Source: Flavobacterium weaverense (lineage in GTDB: Bacteria > Bacteroidota > Bacteroidia > Flavobacteriales > Flavobacteriaceae). From it: DNA of 64,000 bases. The translations under genes and the position numbers were made by a program. The notes under the pieces are model-generated. The model saw only the letters and a program-made list of their open reading frames with translations, ran no database searches and was not told where the DNA came from. The stretch is taken from the NCBI RefSeq assembly GCF_003688495.1, contig NZ_REFH01000013.1, positions 1 to 64,000 on the forward strand. Reading direction: 5' to 3'. This document shows, piece by piece, positions 34,733 through 43,117 of the stretch. The first letter of the stretch is position 1. Every line of letters begins with the position of its first letter.

Positions 34733-36768
34733 TGAAGAAAATATTATTTTTACTTATTGCTTTTGTGGCTTTTGCCAATGTAAATGCACAGATTTTAGAT
34801 CCTGCAAAATGGACTACGAAAATCGAAAAAAAATCGGATACTAATTACGTTTTGATATTTGATACGGTTATAGAAAACGATTGGCATTTATACTCTCAAA
34901 CCACTCCAGATGGTGGACCGCTTCCATTAGAAATCACTTTTAAAAATCAAAAAGGGAATTTTAATTTAGTTGGAAAGGCAGTAGAAAGCAAAACTCGAAC
35001 TGCTTACAATGATATATTCGAAGTCAATGAAAAGTTCTTTGAGAAGAAAGGACAAGTTCGACAAGAGATTTCGATCACGAATCCAAATTTGACTGAAATT
35101 AAAGTCGATTTTAATTACCAAGTTTGTAAAGAGGTTTGCATCAACGTAGAGAAAAATTTCACTTTTAAAATTCCTGCTTCTGCAAAAAGTATTGTAGTTG
35201 TTCCAGCAGATATTACAACTGTAGTTCCACCAGATACTGCAGTAGTTGATACAGTTGCTCAAGGTTCAGAAGTGAAAAATTCTGCAGTAGTGACAACTGA
35301 AAAAGTTCCAGTTTTGGATGATAAAAAATCAGAAAAGAAAGGATTATGGTCTATTTTCTTTATCGCTTTTCTTTCAGGATTTGCCGCATTGCTTACACCT
35401 TGTGTGTTCCCAATGATTCCTATGACTGTTAGTTTTTTTACAAAACAAAGTAAAACAAAAGCGAAAGGAATTCGTAACGCCATTATTTACGGAATTTCAA
35501 TAATAGGGATTTATCTTATTTTAGGACTTGTAGTAACTTGGATTTTTGGTGCTGATGCGTTAAATGCCTTATCTACGAATGTATGGTTCAACGTGATTTT
35601 CTTTATAATTTTAGTAACGTTTGCTGCTTCGTTCTTAGGCGCATTTGAAATTATGTTGCCTAATTCATGGGCGAATAAAGTAGATAGTCAAGCAGATAGA
35701 GGAGGAATAATAGGAATTCTATTCATGGCTTTAGCTTTAGCAATTGTATCTTTTTCATGTACAGGACCTATTGTAGGAACACTATTAGTTGAAGCAGCTT
35801 CCAAAGGTGGAATTGCACCTATTGTAGGTATGTTTGGATTCTCATTGGCTCTAGCCTTACCATTTATGTTGTTTGCAATGTTCCCAGGTTGGTTAAACTC
35901 ATTACCTAAATCAGGTGGATGGTTGAATACAGTTAAAGTAGTTTTAGGATTTTTAGAATTAGCTTTAGCTTTCAAATTTTTATCGAATGCTGATTTAGTT
36001 TTACAATTGCATTTCTTAGAAAGAGAAGTTTTTCTAGCGATTTGGATTGCGATTTTCGGAACATTAGCGTTCTATTTATTTGGAAAAATTACATTGCCAC
36101 ACGATAGTCCGATGCCACATATATCTGTAGGAAGATTATCATTTGGATTAGTGGTTTTAGCATTTACTATTTATTTAATTCCAGGACTTTGGGGAGCACC
36201 ATTAAAAGTGATCTCAGGTTTTCCACCACCAATGACTTATAGTGAAAGTCCTTATGGAGTGGGAGGTTCAAAAGGAGGTTCAGCTGCAACAGCGCAAGTG
36301 CTGCCAGAAGGAGCACATTTAGGACCTCACGACTTAGTTGCTTTTGACGATTACGATAAAGGAGTTGCTTACGCAAAATCGATTAACAAACCAATCTTAC
36401 TTGACTTTACAGGTTTTGCTTGTGTTAACTGTAGAAAAATGGAAGATTACGTTTGGTCTGATACTGAAATTCTTAAGATCTTACAAGGTGAGGTAGTTTT
36501 GATTTCTTTATATGTAGATGATAAAAAAGATTTACCTAAAAACGAACAATACGTTTCTAAAGAAACTGGTAAAGAAATTACAAGTATAGGAAATAAATGG
36601 AGTGATTTCCAAATCACTAAATTTAAAGCCAATGCGCAACCCTATTATATAATATTAGATACGGATGGTAATATGCTTTCTGATAAACCAGAGAGCTACA
36701 ATTCAAACATTGAATCTTATAAAGGATGGTTAAGAGAAGGAATTGATCGTTTTAAAAAGGCCGAATAG
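34732..36768 (+). CDS. dsbD: DsbD-type thiol:disulfide interchange protein
   Basis: 678 residues. Signal peptide (1-19), N-terminal periplasmic domain (~20-150) with the cysteine pair VCKEVC, eight hydrophobic segments with LLTPCVFPMIPMTV and SFSCTGPIVG giving the membrane cysteines, and a C-terminal thioredoxin domain with FACVNC (CxxC). Transfers electrons from cytoplasmic thioredoxin to the periplasm. The N-terminal pair is three residues apart (CKEVC). The gene's last codons are part of the terminator. Confidence 0.92.
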   Translation: MKKILFLLIAFVAFANVNAQILDPAKWTTKIEKKSDTNYVLIFDTVIENDWHLYSQTTPDGGPLPLEITFKNQKGNFNLVGKAVESKTRTAYNDIFEVNEKFFEKKGQVRQEISITNPNLTEIKVDFNYQVCKEVCINVEKNFTFKIPASAKSIVVVPADITTVVPPDTAVVDTVAQGSEVKNSAVVTTEKVPVLDDKKSEKKGLWSIFFIAFLSGFAALLTPCVFPMIPMTVSFFTKQSKTKAKGIRNAIIYGISIIGIYLILGLVVTWIFGADALNALSTNVWFNVIFFIILVTFAASFLGAFEIMLPNSWANKVDSQADRGGIIGILFMALALAIVSFSCTGPIVGTLLVEAASKGGIAPIVGMFGFSLALALPFMLFAMFPGWLNSLPKSGGWLNTVKVVLGFLELALAFKFLSNADLVLQLHFLEREVFLAIWIAIFGTLAFYLFGKITLPHDSPMPHISVGRLSFGLVVLAFTIYLIPGLWGAPLKVISGFPPPMTYSESPYGVGGSKGGSAATAQVLPEGAHLGPHDLVAFDDYDKGVAYAKSINKPILLDFTGFACVNCRKMEDYVWSDTEILKILQGEVVLISLYVDDKKDLPKNEQYVSKETGKEITSIGNKWSDFQITKFKANAQPYYIILDTDGNMLSDKPESYNSNIESYKGWLREGIDRFKKAE

Positions 36769-36780
36769 GCCTTTTTTTTA
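36755..36780 (+). terminator. Terminator overlapping the dsbD stop codon
   Basis: Stem AAAAGGCC / GGCCTTTT with loop GAATA; the TAG stop (36766-36768) is in the loop and second arm, followed by T8. Confidence 0.8.
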
Positions 36781-36850
36781 TACACTAAGAATTGTAAATA
36801 CAACTGCGTATTTATAAACCAAAGTTATATTTTATTTATATTTTACAAAC

Positions 36851-37771
36851 ATGATAATGATGTTCAAGAAACTTGTTGGAATAGAGCCGTTAGAGTTGAT
36901 CCCTTCGGCAAATAAAGAATTAGAATCTTTTGCAGAGATTGTCATTTTGCATGAAAACCAACCTGCAGATTCAGCCGAAATTGTCGCACGAATTGGTGAT
37001 GCAGATGCGGTTTTATTAAGTTTTAGAAGTACATTGGGAAAAGAAATTTTAGAACAATGTCCGAATCTCAAGTATATTGGAATGTGTTGCTCGTTGTACA
37101 CGCCAGAAAGCGCTAACGTCGACATTAACTATGCTAATTCTCGAGGTATTACAGTTAAAGGTGTACTTGATTATGGAGACGAAGGTGTCGTTGAATATGT
37201 AGTCAGCGAATTAGTACGCTGTTTACATGGTTTTGGAACTACCTCTGACGGAAAACCAAGGAAAGCTTGGAGTATTGTTCCAAGGGAAATTACTGGCTTA
37301 AAAGTGGGTATTGTAGGTTTAGGAAAATCGGGAGGAATGGTTGCTGATGCACTTCGATTTTTTGGTGCAGAAATCTCCTATTTCGCTCGCAGCGAAAAAG
37401 AAGACGCTAAAACGAAAGGCTATTCTTTTTTACCTTTACAACAATTACTGGCTGAAAACGAAGTTATCATTTGTTGTTTGAATAAAAATACTGTCTTATT
37501 GCATGAAGCTGAATTTAAAGCTTTGGGAAATAGCAAAATCTTATTCAATACTGGACTTTCTCCCGCTTGGGATTTGACAGCTTTTGAAAGTTGGATTCAG
37601 GATGATAATCTCGTTTACACAGATACATTAGGAGCTTTAGGAATTGAAAGTTTACTAAAATATACAAATGTCAATTGTATGCAAATATCATCTGGTAGAA
37701 CGCAACAAGCATTTGTACGCTTAAGCGAAAAAGTATTGGCTAATTTAACTGCATTTTCTAAAAAGCAATAG
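36851..37771 (+). CDS. D-2-hydroxyacid dehydrogenase-family protein with altered active site
   Basis: 306 residues (start could be ATG 36851, 36857 or 36860). NAD-binding motif KVGIVGLGKSGGMV is intact. The typical catalytic block (INxARG and the later His-containing DVF-EP region) is replaced by LFNTGLSPAW and YTDTLGALGI, so the usual Arg/Glu/His triad is not evident. It may reduce an atypical substrate or be a non-catalytic homologue. Its 3' end overlaps the convergent aspartate dehydrogenase gene by 14 bp. Confidence 0.75.
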   Translation: MIMMFKKLVGIEPLELIPSANKELESFAEIVILHENQPADSAEIVARIGDADAVLLSFRSTLGKEILEQCPNLKYIGMCCSLYTPESANVDINYANSRGITVKGVLDYGDEGVVEYVVSELVRCLHGFGTTSDGKPRKAWSIVPREITGLKVGIVGLGKSGGMVADALRFFGAEISYFARSEKEDAKTKGYSFLPLQQLLAENEVIICCLNKNTVLLHEAEFKALGNSKILFNTGLSPAWDLTAFESWIQDDNLVYTDTLGALGIESLLKYTNVNCMQISSGRTQQAFVRLSEKVLANLTAFSKKQ

Positions 37772-38558
37772 GTGAAACAATGTTCCGAAGTGTATTTACA
37801 ACGCTCCAACCTGCAATTTGCGCGTTTTTGCTGTAAATATCTATTACGGCGTGAATATGTTCGCTCTTTATTTCGATACGGTGATCATCACCTATAAAAT
37901 CTGGCACAGAGTTTATAGAAACTTTTACGTTTTCAGGGCCCACTGACGCTAATGAAGCAGCAACCGCAACATTAACGCGCGTTGGGAAAAGAGCGATAGC
38001 TTCTTTTGCATCTCCCGTAAACACTTCGCGCTTCACCGTTTGCAAAGAATCATCATAAACACTTGTATTTTTTAAAGAATTTGGGCCTTTTTCAGTTCGA
38101 AAAGTAACCTCACAATCTTCCATTAGTGCAACAGTTCTCATCACGTCAAAACCACCAATAGCTCCTGAAGCTAAATGCACACGAGTGTTATTTTCTAAAG
38201 CAGTTTCCTGAACCAATTTGTAGAAATCCGCATCAGCAAGTGCCCCAATAGATAAAGTAACTAATGATGATCCATTTTTTAAAGCTGGAATCGCTATTTC
38301 ACGAAATGCGGTTGGAGAAGCCGTCTCGACAATATAATCAGGTTTAAGTTGCTGAATTTCTTCAAAACTTTGGCAGGGTTTACAAATATATCCGGTTTCG
38401 CTACGCTCTACTTTATTTGCAATTTCAACTGCTTTTTCAAAAGATCTTGAGAAGCATCCAACCAGTTTGAAGTTTGGTAGCAATCCTTTTAATGAGGCGT
38501 CAACAATAATATGAGCCAGTTTTCCACAACCGACAATAGCAAATGTGTATGTTTTCAT
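37758..38558 (-). CDS. L-aspartate dehydrogenase family protein (NadX-like)
   Basis: 266 residues. Rossmann start FAIVGCGKLAHII and the conserved SGAIGGFDVMR loop of the DUF108/aspartate dehydrogenase family. Such enzymes make iminoaspartate from L-aspartate for NAD synthesis or act on other amino acids. It ends by overlapping the convergent plus-strand gene by 14 bp and lies 136 bp downstream of the racemase cluster on the same strand. Confidence 0.8.
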   Translation of the reverse strand: MKTYTFAIVGCGKLAHIIVDASLKGLLPNFKLVGCFSRSFEKAVEIANKVERSETGYICKPCQSFEEIQQLKPDYIVETASPTAFREIAIPALKNGSSLVTLSIGALADADFYKLVQETALENNTRVHLASGAIGGFDVMRTVALMEDCEVTFRTEKGPNSLKNTSVYDDSLQTVKREVFTGDAKEAIALFPTRVNVAVAASLASVGPENVKVSINSVPDFIGDDHRIEIKSEHIHAVIDIYSKNAQIAGWSVVNTLRNIVSPIAF

Positions 38559-38694
38559 TTATTCAAGTTTAATGATTTGGATTGATAATTTTTTAATTTT
38601 ACTAATTCGTTTAAAATCTCAATTAATTTTTTAATTGATGTAGGTAATCATAAAGTACAAACAATAATAAAATCAAGCTGTCTTAGTTAAAAAA

Positions 38695-39768
38695 CTACTC
38701 AATAGTTTTCTCAATATAATCAGAGTTTAAGAGATATAATGCTCCCATATATCTTATTTTAAAAGCGACTAAATCACCAATCTTATATTTCTTTTTTGAT
38801 TCAGAGATGTCAATAACTAACATGTCAGAACTAGCATCAACAATTGATATATCAGCGTCATCAGATTCAATATATTGCGGTTGCATGTCTAATAGACCAA
38901 TGTCTAATATTGCTCTCAACGAAGTAACTCCTAAATCATCTACATCGTTCATCGAAAAAGAATTACCAGCTACATTTTCTCCTAATTCACCAGTTGGTGT
39001 TTTTGGCTTCTCTGTTATTTCGATTATTTCAGCATATAATTTAAATACATCATTATGCATTCCTTCAATCGTGTCTCCAGTAAATAAGTCTTTTCCAAAA
39101 AATAGTGCTTCTCCTATTCGAAAATGATTCACAGCCATAGGACGAGCATTTTTTAATATCAACGGAATCGCTACTGAAGTTCCACCCGAAACATAGGGAA
39201 TGCTTATATTAAATTTTGCTTCAATTAATTGTTTATAAAGGCTAAGTTGAATCAGTTTGTCCTGAGTTGGCATAACACCACTTAAACAATTTAAATTTGT
39301 TCCAATACCTGAAATTTCGATATTCGGCATTTTTAATATTGTGCCGTAAAAAGCTATTAGTTCTTCGCCCATAACACCTTCACGTAAATCACCCATTTCA
39401 ATCATGATGATCACTTTGTGCACTTTGTTTTGCTTCACCGCTTCATCTGAAAGGAGTTGGATCGTATAAATTTCAGTGTTAAAACTGATGTCAGCGTATC
39501 TAACAATACTTTCTATACTTCTTTTAGCTGGAGGTTTGATATAGACCGTTTGTATTCCTGGGTCTAAAGCTTTTACTTTTCTTAAATTACTGACTCTTGA
39601 ATCATGAATTTCTCTTACGCCTAGCGCAATTATTTCTTTTAAATATATTTTATTTCCACATAAAAGTTTGGAAACAACGCCCCATTCAATATTTCTTGAT
39701 TTGAAAATATTGTCTAAGAAGGCATAATTCTCTTCCAATTTTTTTCTGTATAATTTTATAAAGGCCAT
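38695..39768 (-). CDS. Alanine/ornithine racemase-family PLP enzyme
   Basis: 357 residues. N-terminal PLP barrel with the catalytic Lys34 in WGVVSKLLCGN, the DLREGVMGEEL region, and GGTSVAIPLI with the phosphate site. This is the ornithine-racemase (Orr) branch of fold III. It overlaps the alr gene by one base and is the last gene of a four-gene cluster. The amino acid it acts on is not known from sequence. Confidence 0.78.
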   Translation of the reverse strand: MAFIKLYRKKLEENYAFLDNIFKSRNIEWGVVSKLLCGNKIYLKEIIALGVREIHDSRVSNLRKVKALDPGIQTVYIKPPAKRSIESIVRYADISFNTEIYTIQLLSDEAVKQNKVHKVIIMIEMGDLREGVMGEELIAFYGTILKMPNIEISGIGTNLNCLSGVMPTQDKLIQLSLYKQLIEAKFNISIPYVSGGTSVAIPLILKNARPMAVNHFRIGEALFFGKDLFTGDTIEGMHNDVFKLYAEIIEITEKPKTPTGELGENVAGNSFSMNDVDDLGVTSLRAILDIGLLDMQPQYIESDDADISIVDASSDMLVIDISESKKKYKIGDLVAFKIRYMGALYLLNSDYIEKTIE

Positions 39769-40919
39769 TATTCTTTAATTTTTCTTGGAATCGCTGTTGA
39801 AATCCGTGTTAATAATTCGTAGTTGAGTTGGTTACTGAAATCACTAAATGAAGCAACCGAAACTGCTAGTGTTTTTTGAGTACCAATCAATACTACTTCA
39901 TCTTCTTTTTTTGCTACATCAACATCAGTAACATCGACAGTCATCATATTCATATTCACTGATCCTACGACGGTACATCGCTGTCCGTGTATAAGCACGC
40001 GGCCTTGATTACTTAAAGACCGACTGTAACCGTGGCAGTACCCAATAGGTATTACAGCAATTTTCATATTACGCTTAGCCATGAAACTTGTTCCATAACC
40101 AATGAAGTCACCCATTTTTACATTTTTCACACTCATGATGTTGCTTTTCCAACTAATAACACGATGTAAAGGATCGATTTTATTTTTTTTAGAATGCAAA
40201 TAGGTTACAAATACTTCTGGGCTTGGCCACATTCCATATTGCATTATTCCTATTCGAACTAAATCCATTCTTGTTTCGGGGAACATAATTGATGCAGCAG
40301 AACAAGCAGAATGTCTAATGTCCGGTTTCAAATCATTGTTACAAAACAGTTCATATATTTCTTCAAATTTCTTTATTTGATTACTAACTCTGTAATAATT
40401 AGCAACGCTTTCAGCTCCAGCGTAGTGCGCACAAAGTCCTTTTAGATATAGATGTTCTTTCTCTTTTTTAAGGATCGAAATAACCGAATTCAAATCTTTT
40501 TTATCAAACCCAGTCCGGTTCATTCCCGTTTCCACTTCGATATGGATCACCGCTTTTTTATTAATTTTCTTTGAAATCTTTATGGCTTGGTTCAGTCGGC
40601 TTTTGTCAAAAACGAAAAATTCGACATTATTTTCAATAGCCCACTGCATATCTTGATCAGTGACTAAACCCATAACCATTATAGTAACTTTGTCCTGCAA
40701 TGCCTCTTTTACTGCTTTTGCTTCGTGAACATCAAAAACAGAAAAGTGATTGATTCCACAATTAAAAGCCATAGTCGTAAATTCTGCAATACCGTGACCG
40801 TATGCATTTCCTTTGACAACAGAGGAAATAGTGACTTTCTTTCCAAAAGTTTTCTTTAGAAAATCGAAATTTTTTTGATAAGCTGTTTCGCTCAGCTCTA
40901 TTATTGAATTAGTATGCAT
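39768..40919 (-). CDS. Alanine racemase-family PLP enzyme
   Basis: 383 residues from ATG 40919, chosen because it starts the domain (HTNSIIELSETAY) and overlaps the amidohydrolase gene by 11 bp; a longer frame to 41051 lies wholly inside that gene. Catalytic Lys36 in VVKGNAYGHG and the second-domain Tyr in GYGTSF are present. The usual CMDQ motif is NMNM (Asp to Asn) and IPIGYADGYPR reads IPIGYCHGYSR, so substrate specificity may differ from Ala. Members of this phylum often have a MurF-linked Alr for cell wall, so this copy looks accessory. Confidence 0.78.
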   Translation of the reverse strand: MHTNSIIELSETAYQKNFDFLKKTFGKKVTISSVVKGNAYGHGIAEFTTMAFNCGINHFSVFDVHEAKAVKEALQDKVTIMVMGLVTDQDMQWAIENNVEFFVFDKSRLNQAIKISKKINKKAVIHIEVETGMNRTGFDKKDLNSVISILKKEKEHLYLKGLCAHYAGAESVANYYRVSNQIKKFEEIYELFCNNDLKPDIRHSACSAASIMFPETRMDLVRIGIMQYGMWPSPEVFVTYLHSKKNKIDPLHRVISWKSNIMSVKNVKMGDFIGYGTSFMAKRNMKIAVIPIGYCHGYSRSLSNQGRVLIHGQRCTVVGSVNMNMMTVDVTDVDVAKKEDEVVLIGTQKTLAVSVASFSDFSNQLNYELLTRISTAIPRKIKE

Positions 40920-42051
40920 CTGTAATTTGTTTGCTGATTTGATAAAACATCGACACTCCAGTTTGTATAATTCCATCTGGAAAATCGTAATCAGGATTGT
41001 GTAGGGCAGGAGTATCAACTCCAGATCCAAGTCCGAACATCGCTCCAGCATAATGTTGTGTCAATAAACCGAAATCTTCACCCCAAGTAAAAGGATGTTC
41101 CTTTTCGATCAAATCAAATGAATTATAATGTGCAGCGGCTCTAGTTAGTTCTACAGCCTCTCTATTATTAGTGTTTGCCTTAAAACTTTGAGTCCATTTA
41201 ACTTTGCATTTTAAATGGTATTTTTTAGCGATTGATTTGGCTAGTTTCTCTAAAGTACTTTCTACGTCTTGCATACGTGAATTACTATTACTTCGTACCG
41301 TAAAATGTATTTCGCCTGCACCTGCAGAAACACCATATGCTTTTTTACCCAATTTGCTATAAATCGGCGTAATCAAACAGTAATTTTCAAGATCAATATC
41401 ACTTTGAATCAGTTCATTAAATGCATTGGTAATAGCAGCGATGGCCAAGGCTGGATTAACGCCTTTTTCAGGTTCACCTGCGTGTGCTGTTTTTCCTTTC
41501 AACTGAATGATAATACTATTTACTGCGCAGGAAAAAGAGTGATCTTTAACTACGATTTCGTGCATTTTATAACCAGGTAAATTATGAAGAGCAAAAACAT
41601 AATTAGGTTTTAAAATTTGAAAACGTTTATCTTCTAATACTTTTTTTGCACCGCTACCGTCTTCTTCAGCAGGTTGAAATAATAAAACAACATTGCCAAA
41701 CTCCGGTCTCTCTATGTGCAATTTTTGTGCTAATCCACATAAAATTGCCATATGACCATCGTGGCCGCATTTATGAGAAACTCCCTTAAAGATAGATTTA
41801 TGCTGAAATGTATTTATCTCATCAATAGGTAATGCATCTAGTTCACATCTAAAAAGCACCGTTTTTCCTGCATTTCTACCCTTATAAGTTGCTACAATTC
41901 CCGTAATTCCTACTTCAGTTAATATATCATCTGGTGGATAATTTTCTAAGAATGAATATATACGCTGTGATGTAGTAAATTCGTTTCCTGAAACTTCAGG
42001 ATGTTGATGTAACTCTTTGCGTAAAATTGTAAGTGCGTTTAAATTTTCCAT
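40909..42051 (-). CDS. M20-family amidohydrolase (N-acyl-amino-acid type)
   Basis: 380 residues. Metal-binding motifs CGHDGHMA (Cys95, His97, His100) and FQPAEEDGSG (Glu129/Glu130) place it in the M20D amidohydrolase group, which removes N-acyl groups from amino acids. Dimerisation lid domain ~180-295. It is seven bp downstream of a GNAT gene and overlaps the racemase gene by 11 bp, so deacylation and racemisation of the same amino acid is a reasonable inference. Confidence 0.85.
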   Translation of the reverse strand: MENLNALTILRKELHQHPEVSGNEFTTSQRIYSFLENYPPDDILTEVGITGIVATYKGRNAGKTVLFRCELDALPIDEINTFQHKSIFKGVSHKCGHDGHMAILCGLAQKLHIERPEFGNVVLLFQPAEEDGSGAKKVLEDKRFQILKPNYVFALHNLPGYKMHEIVVKDHSFSCAVNSIIIQLKGKTAHAGEPEKGVNPALAIAAITNAFNELIQSDIDLENYCLITPIYSKLGKKAYGVSAGAGEIHFTVRSNSNSRMQDVESTLEKLAKSIAKKYHLKCKVKWTQSFKANTNNREAVELTRAAAHYNSFDLIEKEHPFTWGEDFGLLTQHYAGAMFGLGSGVDTPALHNPDYDFPDGIIQTGVSMFYQISKQITDAY

Positions 42052-42057
42052 ATGGAT

Positions 42058-42492
42058 TTATTTGATGAGACGCATTTCTAGGTATTTATTAGTAAAACCT
42101 AATTTTTCGTATAGTTTTTTAGCTGGATTATCGGGTTCCACATGTAGTGCGATATTGCCCTCAGCAATAGAAATTGCCTTTTCCATTAATTTTTTTCCAT
42201 ACCCTTTTCCACGTTGCGTATTATCTACTGCGATATAAACTAAAATGTTCTCAGGTATAAAATCTTTCATTCCTGTATTATTTAAGATTACAACACCTAC
42301 AATCTTTTGATCGTCGATTCCCACAATGATATTTCCTCCCTTGCTAGGATTCATAACATAGTCTATACATTTTTTTATATCCTCAACTGTATCTCCGTAC
42401 TGCTCTAAATGTGCATATAAAAAGAGTGCGATTATTGGGTTTGTATAAATGATGTCTTCTCCAGTGGTATCGTTGATTTGTTTGAATTCCAT
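42058..42492 (-). CDS. GNAT-family N-acetyltransferase
   Basis: 144 residues. Acetyl-CoA loop TQRGKGYGKKLMEKAI and the final NPAKKLYEKLGF motif are typical of GNAT. It is the first gene of the cluster with the M20 amidohydrolase (six bases apart) and two PLP racemases. It may acetylate an amino acid handled by the downstream amidohydrolase; substrate unknown. Confidence 0.83.
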   Translation of the reverse strand: MEFKQINDTTGEDIIYTNPIIALFLYAHLEQYGDTVEDIKKCIDYVMNPSKGGNIIVGIDDQKIVGVVILNNTGMKDFIPENILVYIAVDNTQRGKGYGKKLMEKAISIAEGNIALHVEPDNPAKKLYEKLGFTNKYLEMRLIK

Positions 42493-43117
42493 TTTATTGC
42501 GTATTTTATTTTTTAATTAGATGCAAATGATCAATCATCTTCTCGTGAGAAAATTGATTTATGCTACTTATTAGTGATTATTTATTAGCCTGAATATGGA
42601 ATTTTTCCAAAGGCAAAAGATGCAGTGAATGCAAATTGAAAGATGTTTTTTTTCAGAGACTATTCCGAAATAAGCAATCTTAGTTTTGTGTCTTATTTAT
42701 GCTAAATGAGCATTCGAAGACAACAAAACATAACTTAGTATTTTACAAAGATAAGCTAAAATGAAGGAAAAAGAGCTATAAAACCCAGATTTTAGTTTGT
42801 TTTCTGACTTTTCTGCAAAGTTTTGTTTCAAATTTGACTAGTAAGTGATGCATTAATTTAGTGGGGGAAGATTCTTTATCAAGTCTTTTAGTTACGGCCG
42901 AATTAGAGAAAGATTGTAAAGTGCTTACCAACCTTTGACACTTATAAATATGTAATTAGTATTTTATTATTGAATAAAGTTAAAATCATTTTATTAGAAT
43001 ATTTGATCTTATTGATCCAAAACTAAATCCATCATTATTAAAGAAATAAGGTGCTATAATTTTCAATTTCGCTGATATTTTTTACCTTTAAACTCTATAT
43101 TAATTGAAAAAGAATTT
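42493..43117. other. Divergent intergenic region, 625 bp
   Basis: No ORF, RNA or strong hairpin recognised. A short palindrome ATGAT-CA-ATCAT lies near 42526-42537, ~35 bp before the GNAT start, and could be a regulator site. GC-richer segments at 42860-42930 are not explained. Confidence 0.45.

Noticed and set aside
40920..41051. N-terminal 44-residue extension of the alanine racemase frame
   Set aside because: It lies wholly within the amidohydrolase gene in another frame; the domain begins at the ATG at 40919.
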